Program-made: the position numbers and the translations under genes
Shown here: positions 45,477 to 54,710 of the stretch, in pieces
Layout: every line of letters begins with the position of its first letter
Numbering within the stretch: the first letter of the stretch is position 1
Source of the DNA: Bacteroides propionicigenes
GTDB lineage: Bacteria; Bacteroidota; Bacteroidia; Bacteroidales; Bacteroidaceae
DNA: 64,000 nt
Reading direction: 5' to 3'
NCBI RefSeq assembly: GCF_018390535.1
Contig: NZ_JAHBBW010000016.1
Span: forward strand, 19,896 to 83,895
Notes under the pieces: generated by a model
Told to the model about the DNA's origin: nothing
The model's input: only the letters and a program-made list of their open reading frames with translations
Database searches by the model: none

Positions 45477-45516
45477 AACATAAAAATGATACAAACAAAC
45501 AATTTATAAAGAAAAT

Positions 45517-45552
45517 GCGGGATAAAACAACAAAAATGTTGTTTTATCCCGC
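45517..45552 (-). terminator. Terminator of the malic enzyme unit
   Basis: Perfect 15-bp stem (GCGGGATAAAACAAC / GTTGTTTTATCCCGC) with a 6-base loop; on the minus strand it is followed by ATTTTCTTT. Confidence 0.85.
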
Positions 45553-45575
45553 AAAAAGGAATAAAAAGATATTAT

Positions 45576-45749
45576 TTATCCTCTTTTAAGCGCTTTTATT
45601 ACGGGAATGAATACTAATGCCGCCGAAATGACAAGGGTCAGGATGATTGGACCGTCAATTCGTTCGGCAGATGTTAGTACTATGTAACAAAGTGCCGCCC
45701 AAAGAAGCGTAATGCAAACTATTTGGAATTTGGATAATCGTCTTTTCAT
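45576..45749 (-). CDS. Small membrane protein (57 aa) coupled to malic enzyme
   Basis: The ATG at 45749 overlaps the malic enzyme stop as ATGA, the classic translational-coupling overlap. The product starts MKRRLSKFQIVCITLLWAAL and ends IKALKRG. It has two hydrophobic segments (about 9-25 and 35-50) flanked by Arg/Lys at both ends, giving a helical hairpin with both termini inside. The frame ends just before the unit's terminator. I know no family. Overlap, terminator position and regular membrane-protein layout make it a credible gene. Confidence 0.7.
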   Translation of the reverse strand: MKRRLSKFQIVCITLLWAALCYIVLTSAERIDGPIILTLVISAALVFIPVIKALKRG

Positions 45750-48034
45750 TTACCGGCTTTCTTTTTATCGACAATGGCATCAATAACTGCCACAGCGGTG
45801 ATGTTTACTATATCGCGTACAGAACTTTCAAAATCAGTGAAGTGGATAGGCTTGTTCAATCCCATTTGTATCGGGCCGATAAGTTCGGCATCCATATCCA
45901 TGGCCTGAAGCAGTTTGTAGGCGGAATTAGCTGAACTCAAGTTCGGGAATACCAGTGTGTTTACATCCTTTCCTTTCAGGCGGGTAAACGGATATTTGGC
46001 ATCGCGCAATTCACGGTTCATGGCAAAGTTCACCTGCATTTCACCGTCTATGGCAAGTTCCGGGTAGTTTTGCTGCATATATTCTACGGCTGTGTGCACG
46101 CTTACCGGACTTCCTTCCTTATCTGCACCAAAATTGGAGTAGCTCAACATTGCCATGACCGGCGTGTGGTTGAAGAAGCGTACGGTGTGTTCCGACAGCT
46201 TTGCGATATCAATCAGCGTTTCCGCATTGGGATGGCGGTTGATAAGTGTATCGGCAAGGAAATATGTGCCTTTTTTGGAGTTGAGGATGTGCATCGTGCC
46301 GAAATGCTTGTACTCCGGACGGATGCCGATAACTTCTTTGGCAACTTTGATGGTATTGCTGTATTTGGTGTACAGTCCGGTGATGAAAGCGTCAGCTTCA
46401 CCGGTTTCCACCATCATCATACCGAAGTAGTTGCGTTCGAACATCTTGTCATTGGCTTCTTCGTAAGTCACACCTTCGCGGGCGCGTTTTTCAGAAAGAA
46501 TACGTGCGTAGCGCTCGCGACGTTCTGCTTCATCGGGGTGACGCAGGTTTACGATTTCGATGCCTTCGAGGCTGAGGTCGAGCTGTTTTGCCAACTTCTC
46601 GATAGCTTCGTCATTGCCCAATATAATAGGATGGCAGATGCCTTCGGCTTTGGCCTCAACAGCGGCTTTCAGCATATTGGGGTGAATACCTTCGGCAAAG
46701 ACTACGCGCTGCGGGTTGCGGCGGGCGGTGTCGTAGAGCTGGCGGGTAAGTTTGCTTTCTTGTCCCATCAACTCTTTCAGGTGCTGGCGATAACCTTCCC
46801 AGTCGGTGATTTGCTTGCGGGCTACACCGCTTTCCATGGCTGCTTTGGCTACTGCCATGGAGACTTCGGTTATCAGACGCGGGTCAACGGGTTTCGGAAT
46901 GAAGTAATCAGGGCCGAAAGTGAAATTGTTGACGTGGTATACTTCGTTCACTACATCGGGCACGGGCTGTTTGGCAAGTGCTGCAATGGCACGGACGGCT
47001 GCCAGCTTCATCTCCTCATTGATAGCGGTGGCGGCTACGTCCAAAGCACCGCGGAAGATGTAGGGAAAGCCTATTACATTGTTTATCTGGTTCGGATAGT
47101 CCGAACGTCCGGTTGACATAAGTACATCAGGACGGGCTTCCATGGCGTCCTCATAAGAAATTTCCGGTACGGGATTGGCAAGGGCAAATACGATAGGATG
47201 CGCTGCCATGCTACGTACCATGTCTTGTGTCAGGACGTTACCTTTGGAAAGGCCGAGGAATACATCCGCACCCCGTACGGCTTCTTCCAGTGTATGGACA
47301 TCGCGGCGGTCGGTAGCAAAGTATCTTTTGGTTTCGTTCAGTCCTGGGCGGTCGCTGGTGATGACACCTTTGGAGTCGAGCATGATGATATTTTCGTGAG
47401 TAGCTCCCAACGCTTCATAAAGTTTGGTGCAGGAGATGGCTGCCGCACCGGCGCCGTTTACTACAATCTTCACATCTTCTATCTTCTTGCCTGCCACTTC
47501 CAGAGCGTTCAGCAATCCGGCGCTGGAGATGATGGCTGTACCATGTTGATCATCGTGCATTACGGGAATGTCGAGCTCTTCTTTCAGGCGGCGTTCTATT
47601 TCAAAACATTCGGGAGCTTTGATGTCTTCCAGATTGATACCGCCGAAAGTGGGGGCGATAGCTTTTACTGCCTCGATAAATTTATCGGGATCTTTTTCAT
47701 TCACTTCAATATCGAATACGTCGATGCCGCCATAGATTTTGAAAAGCAGACCTTTACCTTCCATTACGGGCTTACCTGCCATTGCGCCTATATCGCCCAA
47801 ACCGAGGACAGCGGTTCCATTGGAGATGACAGCTACCAAATTACCTTTTGCTGTATATTTGTATGCGTCCTGCGGGTTTTTCTCAATTTCAAGACACGGT
47901 TCTGCCACGCCCGGAGAATAAGCGAGTGAAAGATCGGTTTGCGTACTGTAGGGCTTGGTTGGCACTACCTCTATTTTTCCCGGTTTGCCTTGCGAATGAT
48001 AGAGCAAGGCGGCTTCTTTGGTTATCTTAGCCAT
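45746..48034 (-). CDS. maeB: NADP-dependent malic enzyme with phosphotransacetylase-like domain
   Basis: 762 residues. N-terminal malic enzyme (~1-430): YSPGVAEPCLEI, VMHDDQHGTAII, VNGAGAAAISC (NADP-binding). C-terminal ~330 residues resemble phosphotransacetylase (VVFAEGIHPNMLKAA, LINRHPNAETLIDIAK), which in MaeB enzymes is regulatory and responds to acetyl-CoA. It oxidatively decarboxylates malate to pyruvate, giving NADPH. Promoter -7 box at 48075..48068. Followed by the coupled small membrane-protein gene. Confidence 0.95.
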   Translation of the reverse strand: MAKITKEAALLYHSQGKPGKIEVVPTKPYSTQTDLSLAYSPGVAEPCLEIEKNPQDAYKYTAKGNLVAVISNGTAVLGLGDIGAMAGKPVMEGKGLLFKIYGGIDVFDIEVNEKDPDKFIEAVKAIAPTFGGINLEDIKAPECFEIERRLKEELDIPVMHDDQHGTAIISSAGLLNALEVAGKKIEDVKIVVNGAGAAAISCTKLYEALGATHENIIMLDSKGVITSDRPGLNETKRYFATDRRDVHTLEEAVRGADVFLGLSKGNVLTQDMVRSMAAHPIVFALANPVPEISYEDAMEARPDVLMSTGRSDYPNQINNVIGFPYIFRGALDVAATAINEEMKLAAVRAIAALAKQPVPDVVNEVYHVNNFTFGPDYFIPKPVDPRLITEVSMAVAKAAMESGVARKQITDWEGYRQHLKELMGQESKLTRQLYDTARRNPQRVVFAEGIHPNMLKAAVEAKAEGICHPIILGNDEAIEKLAKQLDLSLEGIEIVNLRHPDEAERRERYARILSEKRAREGVTYEEANDKMFERNYFGMMMVETGEADAFITGLYTKYSNTIKVAKEVIGIRPEYKHFGTMHILNSKKGTYFLADTLINRHPNAETLIDIAKLSEHTVRFFNHTPVMAMLSYSNFGADKEGSPVSVHTAVEYMQQNYPELAIDGEMQVNFAMNRELRDAKYPFTRLKGKDVNTLVFPNLSSANSAYKLLQAMDMDAELIGPIQMGLNKPIHFTDFESSVRDIVNITAVAVIDAIVDKKKAGK

Positions 48035-48067
48035 AATAGATTAGTTAAAATGGTTATAATTTGGTCG

Positions 48068-48158
48068 CAAATTTAGAGATAAAAGTTCTAAATTGTAGCT
48101 TGCGACTGATAATTTCTATTAGATTTATCAGTAAATAAACTAAAAATGCTTATTTTTG
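48068..48158. promoter_or_regulatory. Divergent promoters of malic enzyme and GH20
   Basis: TAAATTTG reads leftward at 48075..48068 for maeB. TATTTTTG reads rightward at 48151..48158 for the hexosaminidase gene. Confidence 0.5.
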
Positions 48159-48209
48159 GCAGTATATTTAAGTATTACCCCCAATTTACTAACTTAACAC
48201 AAGTGTTTT

Positions 48210-50711
48210 ATGAAAATTTTAAGACGTCCTCTTGTAGGATTATTGTTTTGCACAGTGCCGTTTTGGGCAGGATGCGGAACGAGTGACAAACTTGAAGCAC
48301 CGGTTTCCTTGACTTGGGAGATGGGTGCGAGTAACATTGAACCCGGATATTACGAGAACTCCTTTGTCCTTACAAACATTTCCGGTTCACCTCTCTCCAA
48401 AGATTGGACAATCTATTATTCACAGCTCCCCCGCTATGTGAAGCAAGAAGAAAATCCCGCCGTTAAAGTGGAAGCAGTGAACGGAAACTTCTTTAAAATG
48501 TATCCTACGGATAGTTTTAAACCGTTGGCTCCGGGTGATTCCATGCGTATTTCTTTCTTGTGTTCTTATAAATTAGATAGGAATTCGCATGCGCCTGAGG
48601 GTGTTTATTGGGTGGCTACCGTGGACGGTAAAGAAGGGAAGCCGCTTCCCATTGCACTGAATGCACTTCCATTGTCCTCGCCAGAGTCGCTTCCCGGCTA
48701 TCCGGACGCTACTAACATCTATGAATCGAATCTTCGTTTGAAAAATGTTCCGGTCTTGGAGCAATCGGATATACTGCCGTCGGTAAAGAAGGTGGTATCT
48801 GCCGAAGGCTATGTTGTACTGGACGGTAAAGTCGCTTTGACTTATTCCGATGAATATGCGGATGAGGCAAGGTTATTGAAAGAAAAGTTGCACGATTTGT
48901 ACAATTTGGAAGTAGATGGTAAAGCCCCTGTTATTATTGCTTTGGAACCCTTGTCCGACAAGGTGCAGGCTGTGAACGATGAGTATTATAATATGGTTAT
49001 AGGCAGTGGCCGAATCAAGATTAGCGCTGCCACTCCGCATGGAATTTTCAACGGCACGCAAACTTTGCTGGCAATGCTGAAAAATAAAACGGCGCCTTAT
49101 CAATTGAATGCCATGTCTGTGGAAGACTATCCCGACCTTTTGTATCGCGGACAGATGATAGATATTGCCCGTAATTTCACAACAGTGGAGAATCTTAAAA
49201 AACTGGTGGATATTTTTGCTTCTTATAAATTGAATGTGCTGCATTTCCATTTTGCAGATGATGAAGCATGGCGTTTGGAAATTCCCGGTTTGAAGGAACT
49301 TACTGCCGTGGGAAGTCGTCGCGGACATACTACTGACGAAAGCCGGTGTCTGTTTCCATGCTACGATGGAGGATATGATCCTGATGCCGCAACCGTTGGC
49401 AACGGATATTACTCCCGCGAGGATTTCATAGGTTTGCTACGTTATGCTGCCGAAAGGCATATTCGCGTCATACCGGAAATAGAATCACCCGGACACGCCC
49501 GTGCCGCTATTGTTTCCATGAAGGCGCGTTATAATAAGTATAAGGAAACGGATGTGGAAAAGGCTGTCGAATATCTGTTGAGTGAGCCGGAGGATACTTC
49601 CCGTTATGCATCCGTTCAGTACTACACGGATAATGTGATAAATGTCGCCCTGCCTTCGTCTTACCATTTTATGGAGAAAGTTATTCGGGAACTTGCGGCT
49701 ATGTATAAAGAAGCCGGTGCAGCACTCACTACGGTGCACCTTGGCGGTGATGAAGTGGCACGCGGTGTATGGCAGGGATCTCCTAAATGCCGGGTGTTGA
49801 TGAAAGAAAAAGGGATGATGAAGCCGCATGATTTGGCGGAGTATTTCATTACGCAGATGGCGGGTATTATGCAGAGAAACGGTCTGAAATTCAGCGGTTG
49901 GCAGGAAGTTGCTTTGGGGCATACTGAAGAAGCACACCGGCAATTGCGGAGTCAGGCGGCAGGCGTGTATTGCTGGAACACGGTTCCCGGATATGATGAG
50001 GTGGTTTATCAGATTGCTAATAACGGCTATCCGGTAATCCTTTGCAACGTGGGAAATTTCTATATGGATATGGCTTACAACGGGCATCCTGACGAACGTG
50101 GACTGGACTGGGGAGGATATGTGGACGAATCTATATCTTTCTCCATGCTTCCTTACAGCATCTATCGTTCATTGCGTACGGACGGGGCGGGAAATCCTGT
50201 TGATTTGGAAAAAGTGGAAAAAGGAAAAACAGCCCTGACAGCAGAGGGGAAAAAGAATATTTTGGGTGTACAGGGTCAATTATTTGCCGAGACTATCCGC
50301 AGTTTCAACGGCGTGGAATATCTTCTTTTCCCGAAAATCATGGGATTGGCAGAACGCGGTTGGAATGCTTGTCCGGCATGGGAAAAACTGCGAGGAGTAC
50401 AGGAGCGACAGGCTTTCGACAAGGCGTTGGCATTGTATTATGAAAAAATCAGTGATATGGAAATGCCTTATTGGGCAAAGAATGGCATCAACTTCCGCTT
50501 GCCGCATCCGGGACTGCAAGTGAAAGACGGTAAACTTTATGCCAATACAGCCATTCACGGGGCTGAGATACGCTATACGATGGATGGTTCTGAACCAACC
50601 GTACAATCCGCTTTATGGGAAGCGCCGGTGGAGTGTGATGCTTCGGTTGTTAAAGCCAAGACGTTTTATCAGGGTAAGGAAAGTTTACCGATAACGTTGA
50701 GAACGGAATGA
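48210..50711 (+). CDS. GH20 beta-N-acetylhexosaminidase lipoprotein
   Basis: 833 residues, lipobox FWAGC (Cys22). Layout: N-terminal beta domain (~30-190) of the CHB_HEX type, GH20b domain (~195-320), catalytic barrel from LLYRGQMIDIARNF with FHFADDEAWRLEI and HLGGDEVARGVW, where D514-E515 are the catalytic pair of substrate-assisted catalysis, then a C-terminal chitobiase-like module (IRYTMDGSEPTVQS). It cleaves terminal GlcNAc/GalNAc from host glycans or peptidoglycan fragments, in the periplasm or at the surface. Alone, not in a polysaccharide utilisation locus. Confidence 0.95.
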   Translation: MKILRRPLVGLLFCTVPFWAGCGTSDKLEAPVSLTWEMGASNIEPGYYENSFVLTNISGSPLSKDWTIYYSQLPRYVKQEENPAVKVEAVNGNFFKMYPTDSFKPLAPGDSMRISFLCSYKLDRNSHAPEGVYWVATVDGKEGKPLPIALNALPLSSPESLPGYPDATNIYESNLRLKNVPVLEQSDILPSVKKVVSAEGYVVLDGKVALTYSDEYADEARLLKEKLHDLYNLEVDGKAPVIIALEPLSDKVQAVNDEYYNMVIGSGRIKISAATPHGIFNGTQTLLAMLKNKTAPYQLNAMSVEDYPDLLYRGQMIDIARNFTTVENLKKLVDIFASYKLNVLHFHFADDEAWRLEIPGLKELTAVGSRRGHTTDESRCLFPCYDGGYDPDAATVGNGYYSREDFIGLLRYAAERHIRVIPEIESPGHARAAIVSMKARYNKYKETDVEKAVEYLLSEPEDTSRYASVQYYTDNVINVALPSSYHFMEKVIRELAAMYKEAGAALTTVHLGGDEVARGVWQGSPKCRVLMKEKGMMKPHDLAEYFITQMAGIMQRNGLKFSGWQEVALGHTEEAHRQLRSQAAGVYCWNTVPGYDEVVYQIANNGYPVILCNVGNFYMDMAYNGHPDERGLDWGGYVDESISFSMLPYSIYRSLRTDGAGNPVDLEKVEKGKTALTAEGKKNILGVQGQLFAETIRSFNGVEYLLFPKIMGLAERGWNACPAWEKLRGVQERQAFDKALALYYEKISDMEMPYWAKNGINFRLPHPGLQVKDGKLYANTAIHGAEIRYTMDGSEPTVQSALWEAPVECDASVVKAKTFYQGKESLPITLRTE

Positions 50712-50721
50712 TATATTATAA

Positions 50722-50761
50722 TTTTCACCACAGTGGAAAAGGAATACCACTGTGGTGAAAA
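50722..50761. terminator. Bidirectional terminator between GH20 and metY
   Basis: TTTTCACCACAGTGG (50722..50736), 10-base loop, CCACTGTGGTGAAAA (50747..50761): a perfect 15-bp stem between convergent genes. Confidence 0.85.
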
Positions 50762-50771
50762 ACTTATTTGA

Positions 50772-52052
50772 TTACGCATTCAGCGCTTGTTCTATATCTG
50801 CGATGATATCATCCGCATTTTCAATACCTACCGAGAAACGGATAAGGTCCGGACGGATACCGGCTTCCAACAGTTGTTCGTCAGAAAGCTGACGATGTGT
50901 ATGGCTGGCGGGATGAAGCACGCAAGTACGTGCATCGGCAACATGGGTTACGATAGCCGCTAACTTTAACGAATCCATGAATTTGATAGATACCTCGCGA
51001 CCGCCTTTCAGTCCGAAGGAGATAACGCCGCACGAACCGTTGGGCATATATTTTTGTGCTAATTCGTAGTACTTATTGTCGGGCAGACCGCAATAGTTCA
51101 CCCATGCCACTTTATCATTTTTGGAAAGATATTCGGCGACTTTTTGGGCGTTTCCGCAATGTTGCGGCATACGTAAGTGCAGAGTTTCCAGGCCAAGGTT
51201 CAATAAGAATGCATTCTGTGGAGACTGGATGCTGCCGAGGTCACGCATCAACTGTGCGGTAGCTTTAGTGATATAAGCCAGTTTGCCGAAAGCTTTTGTA
51301 TAAGTCAACCCATGATACGATTCATCCGGAGTACAGAGTCCGGGGAATTTATCGGCATGTGCATCCCAGTCAAAATTACCGCTGTCTACAATTGCGCCGC
51401 CTACACTGGTGGCGTGTCCGTCCATGTATTTGGTAGTGGAGTGAACTACTATATCGGCTCCCCATTCAAACGGGCGGCAGTTGATAGGAGTGGGGAAAGT
51501 ATTGTCTACAATCAAGGGTACGCCATGCTTATGGGCAATTCGGGCAAATTTTTCAATATCGAGAACCTCCAGCGTAGGGTTGGAGATTGTTTCACCGAAC
51601 AATGCTTTGGTATTCGGACGGAAAGCAGCGGAAATTTCCTCTTCAGGCGCATCCGGATTGACAAAAGTTACATCGACACCCAGTTTTTTCATTGTTACGC
51701 CAAACAGATTGAACGTTCCTCCATAGATAGTGGATGAGCATACGAAATGGTCGCCTGCCTGGCAGATATTGAAGATAGCATAGAAATTAGCAGCTTGTCC
51801 GCTTGAGGTAAGCATAGCGGCTACACCGCCTTCAAGGGCGGCTATTTTGGCGGCAACTGCATCGTTCGTAGGGTTCTGCAGACGGGTGTAGAAGTACCCG
51901 CTGTCTTCGAGGTCGAACAGACGCGCCATTTGTTCGCTGGTGTCATATTTGAAAGTTGTACTTTGATAAATGGGGAGTACACGAGGTTCGCCCTTTTTAG
52001 GAGTCCACCCAGCTTGTACGCACAGTGTCTCCGGTTTGAATTGCTTTGCCAT
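50772..52052 (-). CDS. metY: O-acetylhomoserine sulfhydrylase (Cys/Met PLP enzyme)
   Basis: 426 residues, gamma-subfamily PLP enzyme. FKPETLCVQAGWTP start, YTRLQNPTNDAVAAKIAALEGG, PLIVDNTFPTP and PLP-lysine in HSTTKYMDGH are all there. The length and insert favour MetY (O-acetylhomoserine plus sulfide to homocysteine) over MetB/MetC. A -7 box is at 52110..52103, leaving a leader too short for a SAM riboswitch. Confidence 0.93.
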   Translation of the reverse strand: MAKQFKPETLCVQAGWTPKKGEPRVLPIYQSTTFKYDTSEQMARLFDLEDSGYFYTRLQNPTNDAVAAKIAALEGGVAAMLTSSGQAANFYAIFNICQAGDHFVCSSTIYGGTFNLFGVTMKKLGVDVTFVNPDAPEEEISAAFRPNTKALFGETISNPTLEVLDIEKFARIAHKHGVPLIVDNTFPTPINCRPFEWGADIVVHSTTKYMDGHATSVGGAIVDSGNFDWDAHADKFPGLCTPDESYHGLTYTKAFGKLAYITKATAQLMRDLGSIQSPQNAFLLNLGLETLHLRMPQHCGNAQKVAEYLSKNDKVAWVNYCGLPDNKYYELAQKYMPNGSCGVISFGLKGGREVSIKFMDSLKLAAIVTHVADARTCVLHPASHTHRQLSDEQLLEAGIRPDLIRFSVGIENADDIIADIEQALNA

Positions 52053-52102
52053 AATGCTATCTGTTTTTAGAGTTTCTTTTCTTTAAAACGCGTAAGTTGT
52101 CG

Positions 52103-52130
52103 CAAAAGTAGGGAAAAAAATATAAATTTG
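52103..52130. promoter_or_regulatory. Back-to-back promoters of metY and the amidase gene
   Basis: TACTTTTG reads leftward at 52110..52103; TAAATTTG reads rightward at 52123..52130. Thirteen bases lie between the two boxes. Confidence 0.55.
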
Positions 52131-52191
52131 TACGCGTGAATAGTAAAATGCTATAATTTAGCGGCTGAAAATTTGCAGCCGATATGAATAA

Positions 52192-53235
52192 ATGATGAAT
52201 AACGGGAATATGAAACGTATATTTTGCTTGCTGGCTATCCTCTTTTGCACTTTTCTTGTTTTTGATGTCTCGGCTCAGGGAGAATATGCCACACCCAAAT
52301 CGGGTGAGGGTATCTCTGCTTTTTTAGAACGGAACAAGCGTCCGGGAAAAGCGTACTATAATGAGTTTATGAAGTTGAATGAGAAGCGTCTGCGTGGAAA
52401 AGAGGAATTGCGGTTGGGAGTGAAATATGTGTTACCCCCATTGAGGAAAGGGACTTCTGCCACAGTTTCGTCCAAATCTGCCACTAATAAAAAAGAAACG
52501 GTCCGGGAACGTCTGTTCGGGAAAAAACTTGCTGATGTGAAAGTGACCTCTAACCGCTTGCAAGGGGCGTGTTTCTATGTCGTCAGCGGACATGGAGGTC
52601 CCGACCCGGGAGCTATCGGGAAAATAGGAAAGGTGGAATTGCATGAAGATGAGTATGCCTATGATGTTGCCTTGCGCCTTGCTCGTAACTTGATGCAGGA
52701 AGGGGCGGAAGTACGTATCATCATTCAGGATGCCAAAGACGGGATTCGCGATGACCGCTACCTGGCCAACAGCAAGAGGGAAACTTGTATGGGAGATGCC
52801 ATTCCGTTGAATCAGGTAGCTCGTCTGCAGCAGCGTTGTGCAAAAATCAATGAGCTTTATCGGAAAGACCGCAAAATTTATAAATATTGCCGGGCTATAT
52901 TTTTGCATGTGGACAGCCGCAGCAAGAGTGCGCAGACGGATGTATTCTTTTATCACGCTCCGAAAAGTGTGTTAGGGAAAAAACTGGCTGTTACCATGAA
53001 AGAAACATTCGAGTCGAAATACGACAAACATCAGCCGAACCGCGGATTTGAAGGGACTGTCAGTTCACGCAACCTTTATGTATTGCTGAAAGCTGCACCG
53101 GCTTCCCTTTTTGTGGAATTGGGCAATATACAGAATTCTTTCGATCAACGTCGTTTTGTCATCAGCTCTAACCGCCAAGCTTTGGCAAAATGGATGATGG
53201 AAGGTTTTATCGCGGACTATAAGCGGGCGAAGTAG
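52192..53235 (+). CDS. N-acetylmuramoyl-L-alanine amidase (Amidase_3)
   Basis: 347 residues; the likely start is MKRIFCLLA at 52210, giving a clean signal peptide ending SAQG. A LysM-like N-terminal stretch (~35-80) precedes the catalytic domain. Zinc ligands: H134 in VVSGHGGPDPG, E152 in LHEDEYAYD and the His in IFLHVDSRS; the catalytic Glu is in LFVELGNIQN. Cleaves the bond between MurNAc and the stem peptide in the periplasm. Confidence 0.9.
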   Translation: MMNNGNMKRIFCLLAILFCTFLVFDVSAQGEYATPKSGEGISAFLERNKRPGKAYYNEFMKLNEKRLRGKEELRLGVKYVLPPLRKGTSATVSSKSATNKKETVRERLFGKKLADVKVTSNRLQGACFYVVSGHGGPDPGAIGKIGKVELHEDEYAYDVALRLARNLMQEGAEVRIIIQDAKDGIRDDRYLANSKRETCMGDAIPLNQVARLQQRCAKINELYRKDRKIYKYCRAIFLHVDSRSKSAQTDVFFYHAPKSVLGKKLAVTMKETFESKYDKHQPNRGFEGTVSSRNLYVLLKAAPASLFVELGNIQNSFDQRRFVISSNRQALAKWMMEGFIADYKRAK

Positions 53236-53345
53236 AATCTTTTTCTTGAATTTTAAACGATATGCCGGAACCTATCTCTTTCATTGTTTGTTCCACATAA
53301 TGGTTTGCAAAATCAATGATTAAAAGCGTACGTGCATATTAAATA

Positions 53346-54221
53346 ATGAAAGGAAACCTTATGAGAAAGAATTTAATGTTTGTGGGAGTATTTGCGATTA
53401 CCCTTATGTTGGCTGCTTGCGGCAGCGGCGTCCGGAAGGAATTTTCTGAAAAATATTCTGCTACGGAGGTGGAGCAGGCTAATCAAGTGATGAACTACTA
53501 TACTACTTCACTCGCCTTATTGAAGAATTTGGTAGTGGAGAAAGATGTGAATTCCGTACTGGGATATATGGAACAAGGCGGGAATGCACCGATGTTGACA
53601 ACTGTTGTCTCTCCGGTTTTCTCTCAGAAGGACTCGGCGTTGGCAGTCAATCCCGGTACGTATTTTAATGAAGAGACTCAGCGCAATCTGAAACAGAATT
53701 TTATGCAGTTATTTCAGGCAAGAAAGCAATTTTATACCGGTTTTAATCAGTATCTCTCGTTCTTGAAAGTAAAGGATAAGACTGCCGCTGATAAGCTATT
53801 GCCTGTTAACTATCGGCTGAGCGTTGAGATGGCTGAATATAAAGAGAATATTCTTGACATATTGTCACCTTTTACCGAAGGGGCGCAGAAAATATTGCTG
53901 AATGATAATCCGATGAAGGAGCAAATACTTGCCATGAACAGGATGTCTGTCACGATGCAGAGCATTCTGCGACAGTGTATGCGCAAGCCAGCTCCCGACA
54001 TGGCTCGTCTGGATATGAAGATAATGAAACTGGTTATCCAGTTGGACATTGCCAAGCGCTTGCCGATGGTGAAGGGGCATCCTCAAGAGATGAAGACTTT
54101 CCGGGACTTTCTGGCTAATGCTGAGGCATTCATAAAAGAAGTACAGCATATAAAAGCCCGGGGAAGTTATACGGCAGACGAGATGGCCGCATTGGGTGAG
54201 TATGGACTAAGCCTGAACTAA
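53346..54221 (+). CDS. Hypothetical lipoprotein, helical
   Basis: 291 residues, lipobox LAAC followed by GSGVRKE. Otherwise almost entirely helical and charged, with a ~110-base gap after the amidase. It resembles the DUF3829 type of helical lipoproteins in general composition, but I cannot confirm the family. No metal or catalytic motif seen. The start may be MRKNLMFVG (53361). Confidence 0.8.
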   Translation: MKGNLMRKNLMFVGVFAITLMLAACGSGVRKEFSEKYSATEVEQANQVMNYYTTSLALLKNLVVEKDVNSVLGYMEQGGNAPMLTTVVSPVFSQKDSALAVNPGTYFNEETQRNLKQNFMQLFQARKQFYTGFNQYLSFLKVKDKTAADKLLPVNYRLSVEMAEYKENILDILSPFTEGAQKILLNDNPMKEQILAMNRMSVTMQSILRQCMRKPAPDMARLDMKIMKLVIQLDIAKRLPMVKGHPQEMKTFRDFLANAEAFIKEVQHIKARGSYTADEMAALGEYGLSLN

Positions 54222-54223
54222 GG

Positions 54224-54487
54224 CTATTTTATTTCCGGATGCCTTTCTAACCACTTCACTGCATATGAACAAGTGGCTTTGGGGGTTAATCCTTGTTCCA
54301 CAGCGTATTCATAGGTTTTTTTTACAAGAGCTGAAGCAATTCCCCTGCCCTCAATAGGCGGGGGAACGATTGTATGAAGGATGTCCAAACTTCCGTCATG
54401 GAGGTGATATTCTACATAGGCGGTATGATTCTCCACTTCGGTAATGAACCGGTGACGTTCAGGATTGTGGTTGATGATGTATTCCAT
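54224..54487 (-). CDS. YidJ/GNAT-like small acetyltransferase
   Basis: 87 residues, the compact GNAT subfamily with acetyl-CoA loop VPPPIEGRGIASALV. Conserved elements YVEYHL, ILHTIVP, TCSYAVKWLERHPE (C-x-Y motif of this subfamily). Substrate unknown. It ends 2 bases from the convergent lipoprotein gene. -7 box TAACTTTG at 54544..54537. Confidence 0.9.
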   Translation of the reverse strand: MEYIINHNPERHRFITEVENHTAYVEYHLHDGSLDILHTIVPPPIEGRGIASALVKKTYEYAVEQGLTPKATCSYAVKWLERHPEIK

Positions 54488-54536
54488 ATTCTTTTTCTTT
54501 ATCTGACTATCGTTAGAGAGATAATTGTATTGTATG

Positions 54537-54671
54537 CAAAGTTACAAATACTAATTTGCAATCTTACGGCATTTACCTTAAAAAAAATGGTAGCTAAAGC
54601 AAAATACAATTGCGGGTTCGTTAATAATCATTTCTTAGTTTGCCTGCGAAGATAAAATATGCGTACTTTTG
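54537..54671. promoter_or_regulatory. Divergent promoters of the acetyltransferase and urea channel
   Basis: TAACTTTG leftward at 54544..54537 and TACTTTTG rightward at 54664..54671, with AT-rich non-coding DNA between. Confidence 0.5.
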
Positions 54672-54710
54672 TGCCGGGATTACATTGTATAAATAGCTTT
54701 TGAGAAGTAT

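Noticed and set aside
46070..47116. 348-codon open frame antisense to malic enzyme
   Set aside because: Shadow of a long, well-conserved sense gene; His/Phe/Cys-rich nonsense composition and no ribosome-binding context.
52053..52191. SAM riboswitch in front of metY
   Set aside because: The -7 box leaves only about 45 bases of leader, too short for any known SAM riboswitch, and no conserved elements are present.
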